Source: Mactromeris polynyma (Eukaryota > Mollusca > Bivalvia > Venerida > Mactridae). From it: a DNA stretch of 64,000 nt. Where the stretch lies: contig JASFXZ010000037.1 of assembly GCA_032209605.1 (NCBI GenBank), positions 2,914,001 through 2,978,000 on the forward strand, given 5' to 3'. Numbering within the stretch: the first letter of the stretch is position 1; each line of letters begins with the position of its first letter. A program made the translations under genes and the position numbers. The notes beneath the pieces are model-generated. The model was not told where the DNA came from and ran no database searches. It saw only the letters and a program-made list of their open reading frames with translations. Below are positions 37,590 through 49,692 of this stretch, one piece after another.

Positions 37590-40500
37590 GTAAAAATGAA
37601 CAACATTACAATACCGGGTCGATATGATCTCACTGCTTGTTTCTATACGTATGACCATGGATTGTTTTATACGTTATTTTCAGTTATCTTCTATCTTTTA
37701 TTGCACGATGTACCCCGAAATAAGAAATCAACCCCATGAACATTTTCTAATGGATTTCTCAATTATCATCAAATAGCAAATAAATCAGAATTGTTTTTGT
37801 TAAATTACATACAAGCTTACAAAAACGTTCCAACATCACACAAAGGATATATGTATATGACTGGCGTAGTTTGGAGGGTCTTATTGGGTAATTTGGGGGT
37901 AAGTCGTGCTGCCGTGTTACGTTCGTTTAATGTAATAAACCAGTGACTAATGAAATTCGTTAAATTTGTCTCATGTTTCTGTGGGAATATTAACTTTTCG
38001 GGTATTGATTTCCAGACAAAAAGCTTAACTTTTCGGGATTTGATACACCGTATTGAATTTCCAGACAAAAAGCCTACGATGCAAATATCTCAACCTTGAC
38101 TTCTGGATTCTTTATTACTCAGCCTCTATTAAAGTTTGGCTACATAAATGTTTTATGTTCAAAGAAACAAGAATTAACTGGTGATTATTGTGGCATTTAT
38201 GTGTACTATATTATGAATAATTCTTAACTAATACCGGAAACAGTTTTTTTACTAACGAGATGTTCGGTTGAGGTTTTGAGGGGGAAACAAAATACAATAT
38301 AATGTATATCATCCAAGAACTTAAATAGGGCAGTATATTCCTGGAATCGATTCGGAATGTGTGTCATAATACCTACTATTTTGAGGAAACATGTGCAGTT
38401 ATTTACGTCATAAACAGGTGCGTGTTTGATACAGCGTAACTTTGGTATTCACAGAGATTCATAATACACACTGCAGATTCTTGGTTGAAGTCATTGTTTT
38501 TACGCAACAATATCGCGCCTGTTTGTGACAGAATTGGTTCGAGTAATAAGTATGTGTGTTGTCAAGTATACGTAAATCGTATTTTACTTACATGTAGAGA
38601 TCGTAGACTAGAATGTTATTGTCCCAGTTATTTTTGTGAATGATTAGATTAGTTTACACGACCAATATTTTAATTTGAATGTCTAAATTTAAACAGCATG
38701 CATGAAATTTTAGTGAATTGCATTAATACAAATTACACTATAAAACAATCCAGCGTAATAATACGTTTAATGTTACCTTTAGTTGCGAATCTGTGTCAAT
38801 GTTGATCCATATCCATGTATGGATGTGCGCATGCTTATGACGTCACGTGACGACATTAGATTGGGATAATTGCCGCTTGCTTCCGGTCACGGATACGCAT
38901 GAAAAGCATGTTTTCATCACATGTCACACTAGCTTTATCCACAACTATTTACATAGTGTTCTACTAAATCATTGGCTGCATTTGACGAGTATCTAAATCA
39001 CACACAAACAAGCATGTATTATACATAATCGTCAGTAGAAAAGTACGAAAATATATTCGCAAATATTTCTGAATGTTACAAAACAAACTTAATGTTAATT
39101 TATTAACTGAAGAAAAACTAACTATCAGGGCATGGGTTCGACATATATACGTACTAAATAATTTCCGCCGTATTTGACTTAATAGCGAAACTGATTGGGT
39201 ACGAATGTATAAAATTGCAAATATACACCATTCATATTGTAACATTGATACTGGCTTGCAGACAAAGCGGAACCTTCTTCGGGTTTGCTAAAGAGCGAAA
39301 TCAATGGTGCAGGTCGGTCCTACCAGACCAGTAAGTGGGTAGCACAGTGTAGCCTGGTTCAAGACTATATACATTATAGATATAATGCTGCAGACTAAAT
39401 GACAAATACACTGCATATAATGTAGACATCAATCATTGATCTCCAGTTTATTCATAGCTTAACATAGTTTTGCGTGCGCGGATCTTTTAGCTTATTCTTT
39501 TATAATGCACCCCCCTTTCTGCAGCCAACATTTAGCATACATTTAGACATATTAGTCGCTGTCATATGTATGAAAGTTTAGTTGTATAGAACAGGCGAGT
39601 CAAAATAAATGTATTCATTTGGTGTATACCTTTATCAATTCATTTTTGCTTATTTAGTGTGGACAGTTGCCAATAGTTACCATTGATATTATGTCAGCAA
39701 GTTTCTTTATAAGACATACCCTATGCATTTTATAATTCATTACATCACCGTAATTTATTCATTTTATAAATGTACATCTAACCAATGTTTCCAGCATACA
39801 GACTGCGTAGGCGGACTGCTCGCTTTCAGTTTTACACTGCCATCCAAAAGTTTCTTCACACTTGAATATTTTGAATTTCTTTACTATTTCTCTCAGATTT
39901 TCAAATAAAACATGTATGACCATGAAGTAAAATCATTCATCATACTTCTGTAATGGATAGTTAAGAATCAACAATGTGCACATGTCAGCAGCAGCATCAA
40001 TCGGTCTGCATCCGAAACCAACATTTGTATTAACTGATTGATCGGGCACAGAAAATAACATAATTTGTTTCAGTACAAATTTATAAATACTTTACAGAAA
40101 ATTATGGTGTGTTAAAATGCATTTTCGATTAACTACATGTGACACAAATATGAAATTACATTAATTGCTATGGGAAATTGTCAAAGTGTGAAAGAACTTT
40201 TGGAGAGCAGTGTAGAGTTTGTCTGAGTGTATAATAAATATCCCCGCGGATTTCATATAAAACATTAATACACAGTTAGCTAGGCGGGTATATTTGCAAG
40301 ACACAGGACTTGTTATATATAAAATAAAAAACTAATAAAATTCACTATTTATAAACTCTAACAAGTTTCTTTCTGCTTCATTGGTCTAAGCTTTTCATAC
40401 ATGTACCTGTATTATACACTGTTTATGTATCTAACTGTAACATCGTAAAATTGACAAGCAACTAAATATCACATTTTATGTGACGTATATGATATATAAA

Positions 40501-40764
40501 TGTTAACCGACTTCACCTATCGTCTATGTGAACTATCATAAATCGTGTGTTGTCTGTCTTCACTAAATACAGTTTCTGACTGCTCACAGTTTTGCAATAA
40601 CATAAGACTGGTTACGCTACATATTCTTTATATTAAACACTTTATAGATTCACAATAGTATAATCAGAGTACTGGAAGGAATGTATACATCAATGTAAAT
40701 AAGTATACATATAAGACCAACGCACTGATAGGACTTTTACATTAATGTACATCGTATATTTCAG

Positions 40765-40835
40765 TGAGTGGAGATGCAGAAGAGGGAGCACCAAAACACG
40801 AAACGGAAGAAGAACGTCTAAGAAGATTTGCTAGA
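40765..40835 (+). CDS. Na+/Ca2+ exchanger, coding exon 2
   Basis: Residues 238-261 (VSGDAEEGAPKHETEEERLR...), the acidic/basic start of the cytosolic regulatory loop. Acceptor tatatttcag, donor GTAAGA; enters in phase 1, leaves in phase 0. Short and poorly conserved in the family, but phase-compatible with both neighbours. Confidence 0.85.
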
Positions 40836-41200
40836 GTAAGATATACGAGAGCTGCGTTCTTTCAAACAATGTTTCATATTATCCTTTGTTACCATAATGA
40901 TGATTCAGTCCTGTTGTTACCATTACAACATTACAATACAAAATTCATTTCGTTGTCAGGTCTCGACAGCAATTTTATGCTACATTTATTGTAACATATT
41001 TTACCGAGTTCAGACATTTTCTATTGGTTTTGCCAAATGCTGATGAATATTCAAAAGTAGTTATAAGTCTTGGTAAAAGAAAATGCTAAGGAAATCACAC
41101 CACAATTTGCATAAAATATATAATGCGGAGTCTGCACCAACCGAACTGGCAATATATCCGAATGATCTTCATTTCTGCTGTATTTGTTATTACTCACTAG

Positions 41201-41377
41201 GAATTAGGCCATGAAGTGCGAGATGGTGATTTACCAGAGGACGAAGCTGCGAAGATTGCTATTGCTAAAATCAACGAAAACACATCCCATGACCGTGGTT
41301 GGTATCGAATTAATGCAACGCGCATGCTCACTGGAGGACGGAAGCTAGTGCCACGTGTGTTGTCAAACTTCCAAGAG
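41201..41377 (+). CDS. Na+/Ca2+ exchanger, coding exon 3
   Basis: 59 codons (residues 262-320): ELGHEVRDGDLPEDEAAKIA... with WYRINATRMLTGGRKL. The last part corresponds to the conserved FYRIQATRLMTG segment before the first Calx-beta domain in NCX1. Acceptor attactcactag, donor GTATGG, phase 0 at both ends. Confidence 0.92.
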
Positions 41378-42634
41378 GTATGGTGTATATCCTTACATGT
41401 TTTACTACAGACAATACTTAGGTCAGCTAGATATTTTGTTTTCTAAATATGTTGTTGAATAATTCTATACGATATATCATCACATGTTTTAATACTACAA
41501 AACACTCTTTTTGTCACGCATTTCCAGCTAGCTTGGCTTGTTATTAAAATTACGCTTGTCGTGAAATTCTTATTAGCGACATTTAATCGTATAATTTAAT
41601 TTAATAATGTTGTAAAATTGAATCAAGAAAAACAATGTGTTACACTTAATTTACATAGGCTTTACGAAATATAAAAAAATATTTTCGCGCAGCAACAGTA
41701 TACTTAATCATATAATTATGCACACACATATATACATATGTATATGCTAGGGGTAAGGAACTGTTACACCCGCTTCATATACTAGTATACTGCTGTATGG
41801 TTCGTTATTATATATGTTTTACTTTTATTTTCCATTCCCCAAACTTTCACTACCAATCTTGTAAGTACCATCCTTTATATATCTGTGTTATAACTTCCGC
41901 CACGTAGTGACAACTTTTACCTTTTACACGTGTTTGCATCAATATCTGTTTACAGTTTCTATCACTGCGTACTTCCAGTCATTTCTCCACTTTTTCTTTT
42001 TGTGTGTCCCTTCTTTCTATTTTTGTCTTCAGCTAGATTTGTTGGCTACTTTAATTCGTTGAAATATTTTTGTGCATATTTCTTCAAAGCGTTCGACTGT
42101 CAGAAAAAGTGCGTCCGACATCAGTGTACATTTGACGTCATATAGTGGTCATCTTGGATAATGACGTCATATAGTGGTCATCTTGGATAATAACGTCATT
42201 TTAGATAGGTTCAATGACACACGACATTAAATGTACGCGTACCATATGATCTCTGCCTGTGTTTACGAATCACTTTCGTTATCCATTGCACTTAACCTGA
42301 AACAAAAAGAAATATATAATTTAGCAAGATTGACTCATCAGAGTGACGTCATTTTCTGAAACGATCAAATGTGTTTGTTTAGATGTAGATTGAGTGCGTG
42401 AACGATTTTACTTAGTCCATTTCTTGTGCTCGGAAATAATGAAACAGCGAATCCAACCACTTCAAAATATCCATTGAATAAAATGATACGATATAGCGAA
42501 ATTCTGTACAGTTTTTGGTGGTTGCATGAGTCTTCTATTTCTGTATGTATGTGTATATTTGTTGAGACATTTAGTAGTGTTATTTTATCACGGTATATGG
42601 ATTACGTGACCTAAGTTGTGATGTGCTCATTTCC

Positions 42635-42759
42635 TTTACGTTTCATTCTCGACAATAGTACGTTTGTATTCATGTTTTACGTTTCATTCTCGACAATAGT
42701 ACGTTTGTATTCATGTTTACGTTTCATTCTCGACAATAGTTCGTTTGTATTCATGTTTT
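42635..42759. repeat. Short tandem repeat, 40-41-bp unit, 3 copies
   Basis: Units acgtttcattctcgacaata plus gtacgtttgtattcatgttt; the third has gttcg. Intronic. Confidence 0.93.
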
Positions 42760-42789
42760 ACGTATTCTCCTAAGTTTGTTTGTGTTTTT

Positions 42790-43109
42790 AAATATCTAGT
42801 ACATGTAGCAAGATCAAGCGTAAATATCTAGTACATGTAGCAAGATCAAGCGTAAATATCTAGTACATGTAGCAAGATCAAGCGTAAATATCTAGTACAT
42901 GTAGCAAGATCAAGCGTAAATATCTAGTACATGTAGCAAGATCAAGCGTAAATATCTAGTACATGTAGCAAGATCAAGCGTAAATATCTAGTACATGTAG
43001 CAAGATCAAGCGTTAATATCTAGTACATGTAGCAAGATCAAGCGTAAATATCTAGTACATGTAGCAAGATCAAGCGTAAATATCTAGTACATGTAGCAAG
43101 ATCAAGCGT
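42790..43109. repeat. Minisatellite, 32-bp unit, 10 copies
   Basis: Units aaatatctagtacatgtagc plus aagatcaagcgt, virtually identical (one has gttaat), suggesting recent expansion. Intronic. Confidence 0.96.
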
Positions 43110-43918
43110 AAATACGGATTCAACCAAACCTTTAATACAATAGCGAACCTTATGCTAGCAGAGCATAAATGTATAACGATATATCGTATAAAACAGTCCC
43201 ACTTACGTAGTGAACCTTTTAGTCATGTTTTGCTAATATAATATGCTTGTTGTTTGTTGCTGACATGATTTATTCACTTAGTAGAAACAGTTACATTCTG
43301 ATTGTGAACAGTAGTGTTTCGTCTTTGAACAAAAAATCATTGTTAAGTTATACAATGTATTGTTTTGTCTGTGTATCATTTACTAAGCAACCGTTATTGT
43401 AATCCATATGTATTACACTCTGAAGTTAATGAATCCATCATTAAATGAAATCATATAATAGGTAATATTATCAAGAAAACGATTACGTGATATAGTGCCT
43501 TACTTTAATGTGGTCATCTTCATTTCCATAGAGGTCTCAGGCTTGTGTCGGTTTCACCCAAACCACCCTCTGTCTCTGTACGTCCAAACCTCTTCTCTTC
43601 CTTGTTCTGGTCCCTCTCAATAAAACATTTACAACTATATACGATGTAGTATAACTTTAAAGTTGTTCAGTTATAATCTTTTAATTTGGATACAAATAAA
43701 AACGTCACGGTTAAACTCACTCGTGCATTAGGGGTTTACCAACTCCTTGATTTGTATTTGGAATACGTCAGATCCCAGAAAAGCATAATGTATCTACAAA
43801 ACCAAATTGCAATTTATAACAATCTTTACATAAAACTTCTGATATTACTTTTAATTTAATTTAAAATAAATTTACATTTACTCTGGTTATGTAAATTCGT
43901 GATACTATGATTTATAAC

Positions 43919-44305
43919 TAGGGATGTCAACGAATGGCAATTTTGGTATTTGAATATTCGGTCAACCCTCCGAACGAATATTCGAATATTCGAACATTCG
44001 ACCTTCTTATTTAATAATAATACATTTGAAAGTCGAAGTTTAACTTTAAGTTTATACTGATCAATTTTGTGTTTTGAACTGGTCAATCCTCGCGGTTACT
44101 AATAATTTCAGGGCCTAGAGTGTTATATCTCTTGCCCCCAAATATACAACATGACATGTCAATGAACACATGCAGATATTATTTTCACGTGTAAAATGTC
44201 ATTCAATGCGATAATGCCCGTCATTGAAATTTAATACACTTGCCGAATCAGTATTCGAACATTCGGACGTACAAACGAATATTCGAATATTCGTGGACAT
44301 CCCTA
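43919..44305. mobile_element. hAT-type MITE with 8-bp target duplication
   Basis: Inverted ends TAGGGATGTCaACGAAT and ATTCGTgGACATCCCTA enclose 387 bp that are rich in cgaatattcgaatattcg palindromes. The flanks tttataac (43911-43918) and gttataac (44306-44313) match at 7 of 8 positions, the target duplication length of hAT elements. No transposase frame. A partial second copy lies at 54070. Confidence 0.88.
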
Positions 44306-44604
44306 GTTATAACACAGTTTACATTCTTCTTTTCAAATGATTGTTTAACATACGTGACGTCACGTTATTTCACTGTATGTAATTGAACAACTTTGTGATA
44401 TAATTACATGATATAAATGTTAAAAAAACATTATTCTTACTTCCTTAACATGCAAACCTTCAAACACTAACCTAAAATAGAGCTTTGTTTAAACTTTGCT
44501 GTGTCCGAAATAGTTGTAGTTGTTTTAACTTTTTGTTTACGTGAATTCCTCGGAAGCACAAAGTAGGGTCTGCTTTTCTCTAAGCGACTCCTGTCTGATA
44601 TATA

Positions 44605-44929
44605 TAGTTCCCACATCTACAATATTTACCTCCCTTGTTCTTAACTGTCGGCCATTTTTGATAGGCAAAACTGATTAGCCATTGTAGGAGTAATTTCCAA
44701 ATATGTGATTATTGAGAAAATACCAAGAGAATTTCCATGTGACAGCCACTTTTTCTTCAACTTACTGAGCCAAATGCCCACATGAGCACAATGAATAAGT
44801 TATTTTTTATATATCGAATTAGTTTATCATCGTTTACATTATATTCCCCATAAACTTGAAGAAAATTTGCCCATCAAAATGGCCGACAATTCAGAACAAG
44901 GGAGGTAAATATTGTAGATGTGAGAACTA
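44605..44929. mobile_element. MITE with about 57-bp terminal inverted repeats
   Basis: Left end tagttcccacatctacaata + tttacctcccttgttc...gtcggccatttttgat; right end is its near-perfect inverse, ending gatgtgagaacta. Probable TA target site. The interior, with ttgagaaaataccaagagaa and cttactgagccaaatgccca, is found again, disrupted, at 62415-63863. Confidence 0.92.
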
Positions 44930-45459
44930 AGTATTGGTTGGGGCGAAACACAGTTACCATTATACTGTTACTGTCGTGTCCATCATTTGTACTATTGTTA
45001 CATTTATTCACTGTCAGTTGGCTGTCCAATCTCATTGAATGAATTTGTGCAATGGAAACTAAATCACATCTCCCAACCTTGTGCTACCGTATATTTAATT
45101 TCAGCGCCTGGAGTATTGTATATTACCGACATATTAATTATGTATTCAGTCAAACACGATAAATCTCGTTACTCGTATATAAATGTATGTCGACACGATA
45201 TCATGCTGTTTAAATTAAACGTCGATAATGCAATTATGTTGTCTGTTTTGTTCAAAATAAACTTACAACTACTAATCACAATACTTCTCAAATCAATACA
45301 TGTAGGAAATTGTAATTGATAGGAGTAAAACTACACTTATTGAAAAGAACAAGTTAACCTTCAGATTACATACAATGACCATAAAAAGTTGTATGAATGT
45401 AATATCACCATGTCTACTCTATCCATGTTCGTGTTGAAACAGTTGCTGGTTTATTTCAG

Positions 45460-45650
45460 ATATACGACAATGTGCAGATGTCAGGTGACGAGAAAACTAG
45501 GAAAGACCCTTCAAGCAAAGATCACTCAGCCGGGGGCACTAAAGCCGTTGTGGAATTCTCTGCCGCTGAGGTCAGCGTTCTCGAAAATGAGGGCAAGGTT
45601 AGAATTGGTATCCGTCGGTTCGGTAGAGAAGATTTTCCCTGCGTCGTCCA
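45460..45650 (+). CDS. Na+/Ca2+ exchanger, coding exon 4
   Basis: Residues 321-383 plus two bases: IYDNVQMSGDEKTRKD..., then VVEFSAAEVSVLENEGKVRI and RRFGREDFPCVV. Starts the first Calx-beta (CBD1) domain; the LEN motif matches the NCX1 segment with the Ca2+ ligand E385. Acceptor tttatttcag, donor GTGAGT, exit phase 2. Confidence 0.93.
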
Positions 45651-45732
45651 GTGAGTATTAGTGTGGTAACAATGTTTATTATTATTACACAACCAGCCAA
45701 ACAAGTAACGAAATGTCTGTCCAATTCTAATG

Positions 45733-45812
45733 GTCTGCCAGGCCATTCCTTGCGCATCTGTTCCATAACGTATGCACCCTTTAACCTCATCAAGTGCCTT
45801 ATGTTTTATGCT
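45733..45812 (+). repeat. Dispersed repeat fragment shared with 19633
   Basis: ggtctgccaggccattcctt, then cgcatctgttcc, then gccttatgttttatgc match the 19633 copy. It directly abuts the 61-bp array. Unknown element class. Confidence 0.6.
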
Positions 45813-45998
45813 TTGTTAGTCTCGGTATGACAACATCCATGATCTAGATGACTGTGTTCTGTCATCCGAAGCTTTGTTAGTCTCGGTATGACAACATCCA
45901 TGATCTAGATGACTGTGTTCTGTCATCCGAAGCTTTGTTAGTCTTGGTATGACAACATCCATGATCTAGATGACTGTGTTCTGTCATCCGAAGCTTTG
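45811..45998. repeat. Tandem repeat, 61-bp unit, 3 copies
   Basis: Units gctttgttagtctcggtatg plus acaacatccatgatctagat..., near-identical, in intron 4 of the exchanger gene. The array begins at the edge of the dispersed repeat. Confidence 0.93.
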
Positions 45999-46510
45999 TT
46001 AGTCTTGTATCGTACATGGACTATTTTATAATCCAGGCTATAATACACGTGTATTAATTATTTAAATACTGAGCACACAGTATGATGTGGATGCTGATTA
46101 TGTTTCTCTGAAAACAGAAACTATTGATTTAAACTGAAAGCAGTAATGATCTGCTCCGTGGTGATTACTGTAAAGGCAGACACGGAATATACATTAGTTA
46201 TATCATTAGCTGTTGTGTACTAGTTTGCAGTGAAATGTTTCAACATCTTCCCGTTTTTATTCTTAACCATATTATGGGGTTGTGCTTATTCAGAAGGAAC
46301 TAAATCCAGCACAAATAGACGACAATACATGTTTTGCAGACTTACTTTAAAGTATTGATTCAAACTGGCATTGTTTTGTGTGGCCTAGATTTGATAAATA
46401 TACACAGAAAAAAATGTTTACGTATATTTTGTATAGCGGTATCATTGCTTTTATATGGCAATGTATATTTCAGTAAATGTTACTCACGTTGTATTATGTA
46501 CGTATTTCAG

Positions 46511-46755
46511 TGTTGAAACAATAAATGGTACAGCCCTTGCCGGGGAGGACTACAAGACGTTTAGTGAAGATGTTAAATTTGGTAAAGATGAAACATTACG
46601 TCAAGTCTTCATTGAGATTGTTGATGACTGTGAATGGGAACCTGATGAGTTTTTCTTCGTCAAGATGTCTATACCAGTACAAGAAGATGGAAGCCACGAA
46701 CATATTGCCATGGGAAACGTTTCTATTAACCAAGTCACTATTATCAATGATGATG
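46511..46755 (+). CDS. Na+/Ca2+ exchanger, coding exon 5
   Basis: Rest of CBD1: HVETINGTALAGEDYKTFSE (the GEDY aspartate aligns with NCX1 D421), VDDCEWEPDEFF (aligns with DDDIFEEDENF, keeping D446, D447, E451 and E454 equivalents but with Cys for D448), and TIINDDE (aligns with IFDDDHA, with Asn for D498). CBD1 therefore retains most primary Ca2+ ligands. Acceptor gtatttcag, donor GTAAGT, exit phase 1. Confidence 0.94.
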
Positions 46756-47478
46756 GTAAGTTGCTGAATAACTCCGAAAACATTATCTATAAATTAAATA
46801 GGGGCATTTAAGCAAATTTTAACTACTGCCTAGTTCACGTACCTGCAATGTTTACATATTCTGAAAATCATTTGCTAATCAGTTCACTCCCGATCTGATC
46901 GAGACTGATAATTGTTTTTCTAATTACATTTTAGATGCGCATTTGCGCTCATTTTGTACTTCAGTGTATTCAGTGTCGTATTTTGTTTTGTTTTATTACA
47001 TTTTTAAGATACAATTATTGACTTATCCTCAGTTTTACCTTGTAAATATTGTTGTATGGAATCTGATAGTTAATGTACTATGATATTAGTCTCTTATACA
47101 TTGTAATTCTATTCAGAATGGCTATGTACTTATGTGTAGTTAATATATTGTTTTATTATGTTGTACTGTGCATAAACGAGACTGAAATATAGAGTATATA
47201 TGTAATGTGTACCACACAAATCTGTAATCTCTAAGAACAGCACAAATTAAAATGAGTCTAAAGGCGTTTGATCTTCACTTAGAAACAATACCATTCAAAC
47301 GTATCATGCGAATGCAGTGTTTGTATTTTTTCGCTGTAAAATGTTAAACCGCTATGTTATGGACAACTTTCCCTGTATGTTTTTGTAATGTTATTTCAAC
47401 TGCATCTTTTAACATGTTTAGTTTTATTTATGAATTTATAACAAAAATATACTATTGTTTACCTCGTGTCTTTTTTAG

Positions 47479-47711
47479 AACCCGGTAAACTTGAGTTTGC
47501 AAAACCAAGTTTGGTTGTCAAGGAAAGTTACTACACTGCTCGAATCCCCGTGCAGCGTATAAACGGATGTGATGGTCACGTGAGTGTGAAGTGGGCAACC
47601 TCTGATATTACCGCTAAAGAAGGCATTGATTTCAAAGGAAAGGAAGGCATACTCTTGTTTGACAACCAGGAAATAAATAAAACAATCGACATCCCTCTGT
47701 TTGAGAGCAAT
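47479..47711 (+). CDS. Na+/Ca2+ exchanger, coding exon 6
   Basis: Start of the second Calx-beta domain (CBD2): EPGKLEFAKPSLVVKESYYT, VKWATSDITAKEGIDFKGKE, INKTIDIPLFESN. The KE glutamate and GIDF aspartate align with NCX1 E516 and D552. Acceptor gtgtcttttttag, donor GTACGT, exit phase 0. Confidence 0.93.
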
Positions 47712-48005
47712 GTACGTAAAAACTATGCTTTTTCATGTGATTTGTTATTTTCTAAAATGACCGGAATCTATGAACTTCTTAACTAGTATATTTTGATTAA
47801 AACAGCTCGATAAATAAAGTTCCAAAGAAAAGAAATGAGTTTACAACTCCGACAGTTATTACCTTATATGCCGGTATCGTGATTTTCGAATAACTTCGAT
47901 TACAAAGTTGATATTAGAATTGAAAAAAAACTTTAAAACTTGAATGAAAACAAATGGGCTAAACACTTTTTTAAAACACTTTTATTTCTTATGTATTAAT
48001 TATAG

Positions 48006-48111
48006 AAAAAAGAAAGAGATGAATGCTTTGCTATTGAACTTGGAGAATGTGATGGTGGCGCTGTACTTGGAAAGATCAAGAAGACAATTATTACCATTGT
48101 AAATGATGACG
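48006..48111 (+). CDS. Na+/Ca2+ exchanger, coding exon 7
   Basis: Residues 544-578: KKERDECFAIELGECDGGAV... ending TIITIVNDD. Sits where vertebrate NCX1 has the mutually exclusive exons A and B. The NCX1 DDEEYEKN Ca2+-ligand cluster corresponds here to FESNKKERDE, so the acidic run is broken. No second alternative exon was found in the flanking introns. Acceptor taattatag, donor GTAAGA, exit phase 1. Confidence 0.92.
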
Positions 48112-48707
48112 GTAAGATTGATGCTGTATTTCCCGAAATTCTAGATATCAAAGAGTTTGGCACAACACCAGAAGCTGTAATTGCTTGCATTCATGTTAGT
48201 TACTGATTATCATGAATTTGGAATGATGAACAAACGAATCGTAAAATATGGAATTCCTTTGTGGCGAATTATGAAAGATATGCTCTGAACGAGTGTAGTA
48301 GAATAGAATTTAGATGAGTCCAAATATACATGTATGTATTTCCTCATTGAACAGCTGGCATATACAAATATATGAATATAAAATAGCTACAAGGTAGGGG
48401 AGGTAATCATGTATGTATTTAACGACACTACTGCCGTATTTCTTCCTCCTGAAATTGCATTATTATAAGTTATAACTTATGAAATAGCCTCTGGATATTT
48501 GCCAACATTATTAAAGGATGAATAATTCGAACTAATACCCGACTCAGCATAAACAACACTCTGACGTCTGATTGCGATATACATGTATTTGTGTGTCCTG
48601 TGATTAGCTTCTCGGCGTATTAAAATATATCATTGGAACTTTTGCAATATCAAATATTATAATCAGTAAAAATCTAGCTATAAATGTACTTTGATGTCTG
48701 ATTTCAG

Positions 48708-48886
48708 AATTTGACGGAATTGTAAGTCGCTTACTGAACATGACAAAAGCCAACATCGGTGGTGTTGCTTTGGAATCTTCAAATTGGGTACAACAGTTTA
48801 AAGACGCCATGAATGTGAATGGAGGTGACATTGAGTCTGCTACCTTCCTAGATTATTTACTTCATTTCCTGACATTTGGTTGGAAA
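48708..48886 (+). CDS. Na+/Ca2+ exchanger, coding exon 8
   Basis: Residues 579-638: EFDGIVSRLLNMTKANIGGV, NWVQQFKDAMNVNGGD, LDYLLHFLTFGWK. Joins CBD2 to the second membrane half; the region aligns with NCX1 NSWREQFIEAI...DYVMHFLTVFWK. Acceptor tgatttcag, donor GTAAGT, exit phase 0. Confidence 0.95.
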
Positions 48887-49362
48887 GTAAGTATACACTG
48901 ATCCATCCCAGATCCTTATATACTCCATATATGGCAGCAAATCCATCTTGCAATTTTCTGATAGAGAGATCACCTGGGAATCTATAAAGGAAGACCTGTC
49001 AATGTTATCCACTGTTATTTGAACACAATGTCAAATTTTGCGTGCAGATATGTTTGGCCTATTCCATTGTTAATGGTTTGATGGTCTGCGAGATTTATCA
49101 ATCGGGTTAGTGGCGAAGTCTCTGTCGTGTAATGCATGTCAGGAAAGGTTTTATCCATTACATTTTAATTGAACAAGACGTAAAGCATAAAATGTCTTAT
49201 ACCAATCGTATTTAGGTTCTGTACATCTCTTTTTATATCGATGTTTGTCATTGTATTGTCGGTTTGGGATGATCAATTGCAATGATGAAGAGTTTACGTG
49301 TCTCGTTTGTCTTTTGATTGTGTTTGTAATCTAAAACATAAAACTTTATGTATATTTTTCAG

Positions 49363-49692
49363 CTTATTTTTGCACTTGTTCCACCCGCTAAATACCTTGG
49401 AGGTTGGCCATGCTTTCTTCTCTCACTTGCCGTAATTGGACTTCTTACAACAATTATCAATGATTTGGCGGGAACTTTCGGCTGCTTGATTGGTCTTCCA
49501 GACGCCATAACTGCCATTACATTTGTTGCCTTGGGAACCAGTATGCCGGATACATTCGCCAGTAAAACGGCTGCTTTGATGGAAAAGACAGCTGATAGCT
49601 CTGTTGGAAATATAAATGGCAGTAATTCAGTGAACGTATTCTTAGGTCTTGGCTTGCCATGGGTGATTGCCAGTATATACTGGGCGGTGCAG
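49363..49692 (+). CDS. Na+/Ca2+ exchanger, coding exon 9
   Basis: 110 codons with membrane segments (LIFALVPPAKYLGGWPCFLL...) and the alpha-2 repeat FVALGTSMPDTFASK followed by GNINGSNSVNVFLGLGLPW. The Asp and Ser residues of GTSMPDTFAS that line the ion site in NCX1 are all present, so transport chemistry is expected to be intact. Acceptor tatttttcag, donor GTAAAT. Confidence 0.97.

Larger units (their letters stand above)
29971..40764 (+). other. Intron 1 of the exchanger gene (10.8 kb)
   Basis: Bounded by GTAAGT and ...tatatttcag. It holds the 24-bp array at 31131, the MITEs at 33098 and 33913, the 36-bp array at 34605, an antisense tRNA-Leu at 36273 and a possible 27-nt cassette exon at 37563. 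The remainder (for example 32026-33097 and 37590-40764) shows no recognisable gene. Confidence 0.8.
41378..45459 (+). other. Intron 3 of the exchanger gene (4.1 kb)
   Basis: Contains a 32-bp doublet (gtcatatagtggtcatcttg, about 42137-42200), the 41-bp and 32-bp arrays, a hAT-type MITE and a TA-flanked MITE. No additional coding exon recognised. Confidence 0.75.
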
